Assembly: GCF_014633365.1 (NCBI RefSeq)
Contig: NC_068351.1
Coordinates: 1,012,001 to 1,076,000 of the forward strand
From: Diospyros lotus
Lineage: Eukaryota; Streptophyta; Magnoliopsida; Ericales; Ebenaceae
Direction: 5' to 3'
DNA: 64,000 nucleotides
Part shown: one piece after another, positions 50,139 to 62,254 of the stretch
Layout of the letters: every line of letters starts with the position of its first letter
Position numbering within the stretch: position 1 is the stretch's first letter
Notes under the pieces: generated by a model
Told to the model about the DNA's origin: nothing
Database searches by the model: none
What the model saw: the letters and a program-made list of their open reading frames with translations, nothing else
Position numbers and translations under genes: made by a program

Positions 50139-51760
50139 ATGGATAGGCTTTCCTTGATCACTCTTAAAGGGAACGCCTATCGCTGCAAACACTGCTAAAC
50201 CCATTTGGCTATTGCAAAGATATCATGCCAAAGGTTCCTATCTGTCTCTTTCTTGTCTCTGAATTTTTGTGGACGATCATTTTGGCTCTCTCTTGCTGTG
50301 GCATTATACGGATCTTTACTATGAAAACTTGTAAGAAACAAATGGAAATGGATCTTTCCTGTTTCTGAGTTTTTTAATGAACGATCACTTTGGCTACTGT
50401 CAAAACTTGTAAGACGCAAATGGAAACCGAAATTGAATCTGATCTTGATTTAGCATTCTGTTGAAAAGAATTGTAATTGAATGCTTTTTGACTCATATAA
50501 GCTGGTTATGTTTGCATAATTAATAGCTGTTGCTGTGTCTGTTATATTATCCAATGTTTTAACTTTGATTAAACTCGTATATTTTGTTGTTAGTTCTCAA
50601 TTTTTTTGTTTCCTACCTTCTATGTATCCCTTCATCTATGTTTCACACGATAAACCGCACCATGTGATGTTAAAACTTGTGGAAGAAATACGTGTCGTTA
50701 ATGGAATCACTGATTACCAGATTATATGCAGTTAAATATGATTTCTTCTTCTCATAAATAAAGTCTCCATGTTACTGTCCAGACTAAGAGGAACTACCTA
50801 GCTGCACTCATTTTTGACAGCAACTCAAGTCTGGAAACTTATATAGATTCATCTTCCTTATTTACTCTGCCCTTGGTATCCTATTCATGCCTGTTAATTC
50901 TTCCGGTAAATTGACAAGCACTTATCCTTAACCCATTGCTTTTGTTTGCATTGCCAGTCCTTTCACTGCAAGCATGGGAAGGCTTATCTCATCGATAAGG
51001 TGTAAGTGTTCTCAAAATTCTGTCCTGCTTAATTAAAAAACTAGTACACTTGTAGTTGATAATGTATGTAATTCTGTCCTTACATCTTGATGTTTAATGT
51101 CTGTGGCATGGTTACAGTTTGTACATGTGATCCTTCTTTCTAGTTGCTGCAATTCCTTGTCATCACCCGGTTATATTGGGATTAAGAGACACCGATATTC
51201 TCGTTTATGTTTAAAATGAGCATTGGATGCTCATCGATGTAGGCATAAGAGCGTATGCATTCATTACCTTGGACGCTTGCCCACTTTTCTTCACCCAATC
51301 TCACTAGTAGAAGTGGTAATTGCAAAGCGATTATCCTAAGAATTTGCAAGAGACGACTGGTTATGTACCCCTAGCAACCCTAGCAACTGAAAGCTTCAAA
51401 GAGCAAACCGCCCCATGCTAAGTGGATGTGTGAGGTTTTATTCCGTTCATTTGAAATCTCCTCAAGTGACCCTCTGGTAAGAGGCTTATAGTGGTCTCTA
51501 CCAATTCAATCAGAGTTCAAACCTCCTCAAGGCCGAGCAACTTTAACTGACTCTGTTTTCTCATCTGAATATGAAAAGAGCGAAAAGTTTTATTCTTGAG
51601 AGGTACCACTCTCTTTTGCTCTGTGTTACAAGCAGTTTTGTCTATTGAGTTCAGGTTGTAAATCTGGTTTGAGCAGGTTTAAGATCCTGGGTCCTGATGG
51701 GAGCAACTGTTCAGTTAGGTAGCTCAAGCGGGTGGAAGCCAATTCCATGATGCCTTGACT
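50139..51760 (+). pseudogene. Decayed tandem copy of the Yippee-like gene
   Basis: Similarity to the neighbour starts in its leader (about 50050, TCTGGCTTTCTTGGATTTAC) and runs to the last exon. Exon 1 (50139-50233) has CAA changed to TAA at codon 20 and a one-base loss near its end. Exon 2 (50958-51001) is intact with both splice sites. Exon 3, which carries the second zinc pair, is missing; about 51230-51540 holds unrelated sequence instead. A short exon 4 remnant (ATTCTTGAGAGG, near 51590) and an exon 5 remnant (GTTTAAGATCCTGGGTCCTG, near 51678) follow, with the reading frame lost. It cannot make a functional protein. Confidence 0.92.
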
Positions 51761-54700
51761 ATGGTTGCTGCTGCTGCTCTTAGTGTACATTCCTTCTTTT
51801 TCTTCTTCCATCGCACTTTGTTTCTCTCACTGCATCTAAGTGCCATCTCTTACAATTCTTGGGTAAAACTCACTCTCAAAAACTTGCTATCAAGGGAAGG
51901 GTGTCCAAAAGATTATAAACTTCATATTAAGAGCTTAAACTTTTGATACTAGATAAGTCCCATACTTTGCATTTGATCATAACATACCACTATGTTCCAT
52001 AGTCTGACGCTCATGACAGTAGGTTGTGCATTAACCATAGCTAGTCTTGACGAACACTACAATGTCGGTGTCACTTCCATTGTCGCGCGATTGCAAATGA
52101 GAGACATGGAGTTGGTTCTGATTATACTGTTACACTGTAAGATATAAGATTTGTTCTACATTAAAAATTTAGACTCTTAGTACAGGGTTTATAATTTTTT
52201 CAACACATGTTTTGATAACTAATTTTTGAGGATAAATCCTACCTAAGGAGTATAACATTATCTACCCTTTGCTAGGCTTGAGTAGTAAAATCGTTATTCA
52301 ATAGTCCTTTTATCTGTCTGAGCTTAGGATAATTCTATGACAAGTCATGAACTAAATCCCCCAAAATAAGAAAAGGGTTCGAATATGAGATTTTTCTTTG
52401 AAAGCGTATGATGTAATGTGCAGAGAAAAGGGCCCAGTGGATTAAGAGAATGTGGGCTGTGGTCAAGTCATATCGAGTGAGTCCCTTTTGCTTTACGGGC
52501 TGAGGTTTTGTCGGGGCTGGGGGGGTGGGGTAGTCACATCTCAAATCACTTATAGATTTTAATTTATTTTTTATTCGGGTCAGTCTGAAACGGTTTAAGG
52601 TTGAAATTGAATTGTAATTAATATAATATATAATATATTAAGTTTAAAATATATATTATATACATATATATTTTTTTAAATTATATTAAAAATAGAAAAA
52701 AATATTTAATTTTTGTTAGTGTTGTTATTTAAATACAATAATAAATTTATTTCTGCAAAAGAATGTCTCGATTAAAGTTTGTAAATGATTTGTTAAAAAA
52801 AAATAAAATCAATTAAGAGGTGTGGGTGATCTTTTGTGTGGGTCTTTCGAGGCTTAAATTAGCTTTTTGTTTGAAATGTAGAATATAGAAAATAAGTAAA
52901 ATTATAATCTAAGCAGAGTTGTGAGTATATATTTACTAGATGAGTGGTCACCCATTTATAAGGGGGAAGGAGATTAATAGGTTGACAAAGAGTTATAATC
53001 AACGATGAGTATTTTAAGCTCTTTTCTTGATTTATTGACAATAATATTGGAGATAGGATTAACTGTATTTTTCATGGTTTTAAGTGAATAGTGTCGGGAG
53101 ATCAAGTATCTCAAGATTTATAGTCTCTTAGAAGGGTTTCTTGCGTGGTTGAGAGAGCGGCTTTTGTGTCTAGACATAAAAATCTTTCAAATAGATAAAA
53201 ATCTTTCAAATAGTAGTGATCGAGTAACATATGTATTCTTGAGAAGGTCTCGAGTGAGGTCACGTAGTTATCTTTTGGTCTTACTTATTCGGTTTAAATC
53301 ACTCGATTGATGTCTCTTGGGTCTCACGATCATCCGCCAATTTCATGCACCTGTGATTTATTTTTGTAGATTTCTTTTTTCGATAACTTTTTAGATTTTT
53401 TTCTTTGAACTTAGAGCTTACTTTCTTGGATACGATAATTAGAATTGGACCAAATGGAATTGATCCGGTCTCAATTTTAATTGGTCTTAGTGTTCAATTT
53501 GAAAATTTTAGGAATCTTATTTGACTGAATGACCACTCTTATTATACTAAAAATGCTCCTTGTTTTATAAGTTTGAGATAAGTGGGTCTGACTTAAACCT
53601 CATTAATTATTGAATATAATATTTAAAATTTAATTGACATTGAATCTGAGTTTGGGTCAGGCCATTAGGCTCGTGAAAGGGCCTACTTGACAACATTTGG
53701 ATTATAGAATGAATTTTGATATATAATTGTAAAGACGTGACACTCAGTTGAATGCAACACAATTTGATCAGGTTGACATTAGGGTTTTTATTTTACAATA
53801 ATAATAATTGGATCAGGTCTAAATCAATCGTAAATAATGATGTTATGATTGATTTTATAAAGTGTGGAGAGACCCCACAAGGGGCCATAAGTCTTGTTAT
53901 GGGTGGCCAGATTCAAACGACATGAACGTGGAGTTGGAGGAAATGGACAAGTGATGAGAGAGAGAGAGAGAGAGAGGCAGGCCATCTATGCATCTGCTCT
54001 GCTGTTATATCATTGCATTTTGGCCAATAGATGCTACTTACTACCCTCGGGATTGGCCCGGACATTTACACATTTAAATTTACCTTATTTATATTTTATC
54101 TTTTGAACTTATATCAAAAAATTATTATTTTTTTATTTTTAAATTTAATCTATTAAATACTTAATTTTTATAATTTCTTTTTATTGACTCTTTAATTTAA
54201 TTTAAAATAATATATAAATTACGCATAAAATAAAAAAAAAATGATCAAATCCATCATTCTTTTTGTCTTTCCCTTTATTTTTAATTGTTATTTTTGTTTT
54301 CATTGATTTAAACGAAAGAATTGAGTTTCTTACCGACTCAAACGGAGGAAATTTAATTTTCTTTGTTGTCATCACGATTAGTTTTTATTTATTTGTTTTT
54401 GTTCTGATTGATGACTTGCGAGTCACGTTGACTTATCTGTTTTTGTTTTGATGGATGATATGTAACTTATTTATTGATAAATATTTTAATATTAATTAAT
54501 AAAAATATTGAAGATTAAAAATAAAATAAAAATTTGAAGATAATTTTTAACAAAGATTCGTATTCAAATAAGAATTATGTTAGATGTACAATCTTTTTAT
54601 ACATCTTAAATTATATAAGGAGTATTATGATCAAAATATTCTATAATTTACATACGTCTCACGAGGAATTTTTTTATCGTTGATATATTTTTATGTAGTT

Positions 54701-55480
54701 TAAGATGTATATAAAAGTATACTAATAATATTTTTTTCAAATAAATAATGTTTCCGAAATAGTAAATGGAGTGTCAGGCGAGCGGTGAAACAGTGTTAAA
54801 ACTCACGGAAGCATATGATAATGCATATCCCGAGGAATCAATCATCTGACAAGACCAGTCCTCTCCTCACCCCCACCTTGGAGTTTGCTCAACTTTCAAA
54901 TTGAACTTGAAATTGAAATTGACAAACAAAAGGGGGTCATTTTAAATTGAATTATATAAGATTTAAATTAATATAAAAATATAAGTTTAGTCATATAATT
55001 AAAATAAATAATTACGTAAAAAATAATAATAATTTTGTTGAATTAACCATAATAATAGTTTGAGATAAGAGTTTTCGTTATGATAAGAGGGGTGAGACAT
55101 TAATGCTTAAAATGGTTTGCTCGAGTTAAATTAAATGATATTAATATATTAAATTTTATGTTATGTCATTATAATAATTATAGTAATAATAATATTAATT
55201 ATGATAAGGGTAACGTTGAAATAGGATTTTGTAATAGCGGCCGGCGGAGGCGGTCTCCACAGTATTGCGCCATCAAATGGCATATTCGTGATTATGCTTA
55301 TTGTTGTTGTCAATTGTGAAAGCGATTCAAATCCTCGCTTCCTTCCTTCCATAAATGAAAGTGGAGCGAGAGAAGAAGCATCACATCACTCCGTCGAAAT
55401 CACAGATAAACCAAACGCAGGCCAAGTCACTGTCGTCGTCTCATGAACGAACCCCGTTTCCCCCCACATTTATCGCGCAC
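51761..55480. other. Spacer between Yippee pseudogene and Pro-rich gene
   Basis: No gene recognised. AT-rich DNA with a GA microsatellite near 53958-53976. Short open frames lack any motif. Some segments (53400-53660) have the feel of old repeat DNA but could not be classified. Confidence 0.4.
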
Positions 55481-55482
55481 CC

Positions 55483-55507
55483 CTCTCTCTCTCTCTCTCT
55501 CTCTCTC
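55483..55507. repeat. CT microsatellite in the Pro-rich gene leader region
   Basis: About twelve CT units lie some 150 bp before the start codon. A GA run of similar type follows in intron 1 (55786-55822). Pyrimidine-rich leaders of this kind are common in plant promoters. Confidence 0.8.
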
Positions 55508-55657
55508 ACGCGAGCTCTGTTACTCTTTCCGGCCATTATTGGACCGAAGGATGGAATAAATTAACGCAAGCTGCCACTGCACCTCTTCTTCTCCTCCTTC
55601 AGCCTCTGCACTGGACGTTTCTGCGACACATCTACTGGAGCTCTTTTTTTCGGCAAA

Positions 55658-55780
55658 ATGGCGGTACGTTCTTATATTTGATTCGTTGAATCTCTCTTTC
55701 TGTACACACACATGTATATATTATGTTGATGTGCGAATGATCTGAGAAATAGCTGATGAAGTTTGACTGAAGTTTACGGT

Positions 55781-55826
<46 letters not shown>

Positions 55827-58800
55827 CGTTCGCGATAGTCAACCAATGGTTGCGACTTTGGCATGTCGAGTTTGTAGTTTTCGGTCTTCATTCAGATCTA
55901 ACGAATCGGATGAATGCGGAGTGCCTTTGGTGTTCGAATGTCTGTTTCTGGACTAGGATTGTGGAGTAAAAACAATAAACAATGGGATGGAATAGAAGAG
56001 AAAATGAAAGGACTGAAGTTGAATTTATTTGTTTTTTTTATTGGATTTGGAAGATGAAAAGAAAATGATCAGATTTTTGTAAGAAAAAAAATGTGTTTTC
56101 TGCTTTGTTGTTTGTGCGTTAAAGAGTAAGTTCATTTTCCTCGACAAATCCTCTGTTAAATGGTAGCCTTTTGAGTTTGTAGCCATCTATAGATGAATAC
56201 ATAACCAATATCTATGTACATATGTAAATTTGTATTGTTTAGCTGAGTTGACATTGGGTAATGATTTAGCAGTTTGATGGTTTGGGAATTGCAAATGCAG
56301 GCATCTGTGCAGTGTAGACAACAAGAGAGGAGCCTTGGGATGGTGATGAAAGAAAAGGATGATGATCTAGATTTGTTCCTTGAGATGCAGAGCCGCGAAA
56401 CGGAGAGGAACAGCCTTCTTCTCCAGAGCTCTGATGATTTTGATGAACAAATACGTACTGTACATAGTGAAATTCAATTGATTCTTGAAATTGAACTTCT
56501 CCTCGATGTTTGGGTAGTGTACTATTTGAATGGATAGATTAATTGAAATTCTTGGGTGCAGATTCCAAACAAGAAAGCTCTTCAATATCTTATAGAACAT
56601 CTGCATTGCCTGCAAGCCAAACAGCTGCCAATGAGCTTCTGAGCTGTGAAAATGATAGAACTGATTATGATTGGTATTGAAAAACATTTTATTAGCTTCC
56701 TGCTTTATGCTCGAATCTTTTAGTTTACTTATGATTTGGTGCCCCAAAACAAATTTATTTTTTTCATCACGCTCATCTCAAATTCGTTGTGCGTTTACAA
56801 GTTATAAAGTTAATTTACATCCCCCAGAAGCTGTTCGGGATGCAACAATAAGAATTATTTGTTGGAATCCAAATATTCTCTGAAAATGGTTGTTAAAACA
56901 ATAAGAGAGTAGCAAAAAGTGTCATTTGGAGGGAGAAGAAGTTTTGCCAATGTAATTATAATGCATCTTTTTTGAGAGAGCGGTGGCGTTTATATGCTTA
57001 AAGATGTTTATATCAACAAGAGTTTACATATTCATTGATCCGATTGCAGTAATTGCAAGCAGTCTATTTATCTTTCAAGAACAAAATTATATAAAAAAAT
57101 TTAGGTTGTATGTTGTGCTTTCTTGCTAAAAAAATCTCAGAATTTACTATTAATGTCTTAGCTTATCTTTGCTGGTTATCTAAAAGTTCAATTCTAATTT
57201 TCTCCATTGAGGTGTGCCCACTGTTCTCACACTCACAGCTTATGTCAGAATTCTTTCCTTTTGGTTTCTGTTTACAAATAATCAACTAGTTTTCTTTTTT
57301 TCCCCCATTGAGTAAGAAGGCTATAGTTGTCACGAATTGATGACGGCATATCTTGCTAGATAGGGAAGAAAATTCTATTGAAGCATGTCTTTGCGTTAAA
57401 GTGAACATCAATGTGTGAACAAGCAGCCTGCAATTCCCCCCCTGAATTTTATAGTACCATATTTCATTGAAGTTGCAAAGTCATTTTATTTAATGAACTA
57501 TATTTATTTTTGAGCTATTAGGATTTTTCCCTCTTAGCTGAGGTGTATATATATAAATAGTTGCATATGATACAATGCTCTTACTTTATCCAAGCTTTCA
57601 GATTCTATATGTTGGTGTATTCTACCAAAATAATGTCTTACTCTTTGGTGATCATCTGAAGTCGTTGTGTAATAAGGGTTATATACATGAATAGTTGCAT
57701 ATGATACAATCATCTTGCTTTATCCTAACTTATAGTTTCTGTATATAATGTCTTACTGTTTGGTAATCATTTGAAGTTGTCGTGTACTCAGGCTTCTTAC
57801 ACCACCTGCTACCCCACCATGTCCTTCATTAGAGATGGAATCAAAGAAAACTGCAATGAAACAGATAGGGATTTCAAATGGTCGTCCTGTGGCCCCAATA
57901 TCTGTGGTGAGGGTTTCACTTGAACTGAGTTTTTGAACTTTTGAACTTGTCCACTGGTGTTTTTGAGCATGGCTGCAACTGACTCGTTAAGATTACTGTC
58001 CTAGTCTTTCAGCATAAAGCATATTGATATCTGAAATTGCAGTTCCTAAGCTTACCGTTGCTATTAAATGTTTCATCTTCTTCTTCTTTTATTGTTTATT
58101 CATGAGATGGTTGTTGGTTTGATCCTAATTTAGTTATACCATTTAGCTTGTTTCTTTTTTCGTTGTATTGCCAACTCATATTGCCATGACCTCAACTTGG
58201 ATTGCAGTCAGATAACCAACCTGCAGAACCTGCTTCAAGGAATAATCAAACTAGGGAGCTTATATCCACTTCAGTTGCTGCAAATAGAAGGCCATCATCA
58301 TCAGGAGGCTTGAAATCAAGTGCTTCTAGGTCTGCAACACCAACTGGAAGAGCCACATTGCCTGCGAGAGCAAAGTCCTCAAGGCCTTCCACACCTACTT
58401 CACGAGCTACTTTACCTGCTACAACAAAGCCTTCCAGACCTTCCACTCCAACTTCACAAGCTAGATTAACCTCAGTAGCAAAGCCCTCAAGAGCAGCCAC
58501 ACCTACTTCACGAGCAACATTGCCTTCCCCTAAGCCTTCTTCTCCTACAGTGAGATCTTCAACTCCAACAAGACCAATGGTCCGCTCTTCTACACCAACT
58601 GCCAGGTCATCCGTACCAGCAGCTTCCAAGTCCACACCAAGATCAGCAACACCAACAAATCAGTCATCAACCCCTTCTAGTGTTACTAGCATATCAGGTC
58701 CTCCCAGTTACTCCTCTTCTGTGACAAAGTCAGGTCCCAAAATTTTGAAAAATCAGGTGCCATCACGTGGTACTTCTCCAACAGTGAAGTCTAGGCCTAG

Positions 58801-59649
58801 GAAACCCTCTGAAATGCCTGGTTTCTCACATGATGCCCCTCCGAATTTGAAGGCACCAGTGCCTGGAAGGCCAGCTTCAACTTCTAGGAGTAGACCAGGA
58901 CCAACTAGTGCTCAATACTCTTCTACTGTGTCTAGTTCTATTAGAAGACCAAGACGGCAATCATGTTCTCCTTCTAGAGGACAGGCCCTAAATGGTAGTG
59001 CTAATAACAAAGGAAACTCTGTGCTGTCTCTGAGTAGAGGACATTCCATTTGTGGTGATGATGTGAACCCTGTTTTGATTGGAACGAAGATGGTTGAAAG
59101 AGTAGTAAACATGAGGAAATTAGCACCACCAAAGCATGATGACCATTTATTTAAGAATAGTAACTCCTCAGGGAAGTCTTTGTCATCCCAAGAAAATTCA
59201 GGCTTTGGGAGATCGCTTTCCAAGAAGTCATTAGACATGGCTTTGAGGCATATGGTATGTTCCCTTGAATTACCGTTGATTACCCTGAATGCTTGGAAAT
59301 ATAACCATATCCCTTACACATGCATGCTAGCATTTTGGATATTTTGCATATAGTTTTCACATGCATGCCACAGTTGGAACTACGAACATATTTTTTGTGC
59401 CTACGAGAATGATAAAATGCTATTCATATTCTAGCATGTTTCCAGTCTTTTTCTGATGCATCATTTCCTTTTGGGCAGGATATAAGGAGAGTGACAAACA
59501 TTCCAGCTTCTTCTGTGTACAGTGTGAGATCGGGATCAACAAAAAGCAGGACAGCCAGTGTCTTGGACTCTCCTCTTGCCACAAGTAGTAACGCCAGTTC
59601 CGAGCCAAGCATCAATAATAACTCTCATTGTTTAGATGGCAGTGACTAG
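55658..59649 (+). CDS. Ser/Thr/Pro-rich protein of the At3g09000/At5g01280 family
   Basis: A plant-specific, largely disordered protein of uncertain function; relatives are annotated as proline-rich or mucin-like. Six coding exons: 55658-55663, 56301-56454, 56562-56673, 57792-57906, 58208-59254 and 59479-59649; 534 codons plus stop. Exon 1 supplies only ATG GCG; this start is chosen because it splices in frame to ASVQCRQQ and resembles relatives. The N-terminus has an acidic helix (KEKDDDLDLFLEMQSRE), followed by DYDWLLTPPATPPCPSLEME, a hallmark phrase. Residues about 150-290 are repeats of SRPSTPTSRATLPA type, basic and Ser/Thr-rich. The conserved C-terminal block has RRQSCSPSRG, GTKMVERVVNMRKLAPP (about 420-436) and LSKKSLDMALRHM (466-478). 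The basic Ser/Pro repeats suggest microtubule or phosphoregulated interaction, but that is inference. Confidence 0.9.
57552..57790. repeat. Tandem duplication ending at a splice acceptor
   Basis: Two units of about 110-125 bp share ATAGTTGCATATGATACAAT, AATGTCTTACT and ATCATTTGAAGT-type words. The second unit ends directly in the acceptor ACTCAG of exon 4; the first ends in TAATAAG. They lie in intron 3 of the Pro-rich gene. Confidence 0.8.
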
Positions 59650-60655
59650 ATGAGAATGAACTTGGCAATTAGAGAGATCAGTCCTTTCCTACTAGCTGCC
59701 TGCACGATAACTGATCCATCGGGACCTGTCATGCTGTGATATAAATTGGTATATGTTTATTTCCACGTGTTCTCTTGTTGCTTTGAAAGCCCAATTAAGA
59801 AGAAAGGGAAAGAACACTTGTTCTGAAAGGAACTGACCCAGAAGGGCATCCCATATTTTTCACTAATCTTGCTGGAAAAGTTCTTTTACATATATTTTTC
59901 CAGGTTGTTGAACCTCTTATCTACCTGCTGTTACTGTTCTTCTAATATGAATTTTATGTAATTAAAATGTGACAGCTTAAGTCAAAGCTCCCTTCATGAA
60001 TAAGATGAGTGCGGTAGTGGTAGCATCTAGCATAGGCTGTAGGGTGAATCTTGTGCACCATGGTGTGCAACAATTATATACTCTTTTCTTTTGCCTTCAC
60101 CATGATACAACTCTATAGACATTTCAAGTCTCTATCTGGCCTTTACTTGCTACTTATGTTTCAGTGGGTTTGAAGAACAGGTAACTTGTGCAAGGAGTTT
60201 AGCCATCTGAATTTGCTTCTTTACCCTATCCTTAGCACCATCAAAGTCATGAACTTGAACTGTAGAAGTCAGTTCAACCGTCCAAATGTTTAAAAATGTT
60301 CAGCTGTTTTCAGATGATCGATCAATAAACGCCTTAGCATGAATGTGGCCAAGAGTTCACGTTTCATCGTTTCTCTTTTGTTGAATTTGGCATCTCTGGA
60401 GAAGTTGACTTTACATAAATTTGCTGTTGTTTCAAAATACCCATTTCCCTATTTTTATTTCACTTTTGGTATTTTAGGAAGCAACTCTGGCAGTTCACCA
60501 TAGTGACTCTTTCATTTGATCTTTCCATGTATTCATAAGCAGCATGAGCATTAGGACGATGGAATCTTCATCCCAACAAAGCCTCTTGATTCAGGAATTA
60601 CTCTATTCTGTTCTGTTTGTAGAGACACGTTATGTTGCCCGCGCGTTGCCGGACG
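59650..60655. other. 3' flank of the Pro-rich gene
   Basis: Ordinary unique-looking sequence, probably the 3' untranslated region and spacer. No gene or repeat seen. Confidence 0.4.
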
Positions 60656-60989
60656 TAGGGGTGAGCATTCGGTTTAACCGAACCGAGCCGGCCATTTTTT
60701 ATCGAACCGAACCGAACCATTTTAAAATAGAAAACCGAACCGACCAAACCGAACTATTATACTAACCGATTTAACCGAATCCGAACAAACCGACAGTAAA
60801 ATTCACTTAACCGAACTGAAAAATCGAACCGATTATACACAAGAATAACTGAAAAAATCGAATCGATTATACCCAAAACCGATATAATCGAAATCCTACA
60901 AACAAAATCGAAATTGGTGAACAAATTCTTACAAACAAAACAGAAGTTTGCAGCCAAAAGTTTTCCACAAAAAATTGACAAGTTTGTTG

Positions 60990-61390
60990 GAAAACATTGC
61001 ATCTAAACATAAAAATCATCAACATAAGTTGGCCGAAAACCATTACATTTAAACATAAATCATAAACAAACATACCCCCATTGCATCTAAACAATAAACA
61101 TAAATCATCAACATAAGTTTGCTGAAAAACCATTGCATATAAACATAAATCATAAACACACATACCCCCATTGCATCTAAACAATAAACATAAATCATCA
61201 ACATAAGTCTGCTGGAAAACCATTCCATATAAACATAAATCATAAACAAACATACTTCCATTGCATCTAAACAATAAACATAAATCATCAACATAGGTTT
61301 GCTGGAAAATCATTGCATATAAACATAAATCATAAACAAACATACCCCCCATTGCATCTAAACATAAACCATCAATGTAAGTCTGCTGGA
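60990..61390. repeat. Minisatellite, about five 84-91 bp units
   Basis: TTGCATCTAAACA recurs at 60997, 61081, 61171, 61261 and 61352. The usual period is 90 bp, a multiple of three, so the minus strand shows a 161-codon open frame with a 30-residue repeat (FVYDLCLY, YVDDLCLLFRCNG). That frame is regarded as a by-product of the repeat, not a gene. It lies in the 3' part of the hAT element. Confidence 0.9.
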
Positions 61391-62254
61391 AACTAAGTCA
61401 TGCAATGTGACTTAACTACAAACAAACAAATCTTCATTTTATATAAACATCTAAACAAACAAATCTTCATTTTTGTGTTGTCCTCAACATAAGTTTGTTG
61501 AGTTTGCTGGAAACTAAACCTTAACTACAACTCTACAAGCATTTTGACATGCCCCTTCCAAAATTTGATCACAAGTTGATAAAAAAATTTTGTACTTACC
61601 TTTGAGTACAAATTTTGAAGCAACTAAATACATAATGACGTTAGAAACTTAGAATGTTATCGGTCCTCCTCATCTCCTTGCATCTAACCTATAAAAAAAG
61701 TGGAGCCAATATATGTTAGTCCATGAAGAAATTTGTTCAAAGCAATTCCATTTCAGAGTACACAAATAGAAAGGTTGTATAAGTACTTTTACCAATATAT
61801 GTTAATACCCATGAGGATAATTAGGTTGATATTTTTTGCACCAAACGAAATGCAAATGTTGAACTCAAGAACAATGGAACAGAAGCCCATTCATTGCAAT
61901 TATTAATTGTATGCACCACACAAAATATAAAATATATACTTACAAATATAAAATATATACAACTAGAAAGTAGAAAACATATATACTTACAAATGCACGA
62001 GATCTTCAAAATCGGAAATCTAAATTTTCATATTGGACGTTGAGCTGCTGCTTATGATAACCTTTGACAATTCTAAAAGCAATATGCAAAATGAATTAGT
62101 TAATATCAAAATAACATGTATTGAACTAACTCTTGAGTGAATTTAAAAGAGAGTAAAACTGAGTTTTACCTTCTTCAAGTTGTTCAACATGCTCCAAATC
62201 TTCTTCAACACTTATTGGGGGTGGTAGATGACCGAAGCCAATATTGCGTACAAA

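Noticed and set aside
58246..58635. 129-codon minus-strand frame opposite the Pro-rich gene
   Set aside because: It is the antisense shadow of a Ser/Thr/Pro-rich coding exon whose sense strand carries conserved family motifs.
60867..61352. 161-codon minus-strand frame with 30-residue repeats
   Set aside because: It arises from a 90-bp minisatellite whose period is a multiple of three. There is no family resemblance and the units vary like non-coding DNA.
60997..61364. Regular repeats resembling a CRISPR array
   Set aside because: Units are near-identical along their whole 90 bp with no unique spacers, and this is a plant nuclear genome.
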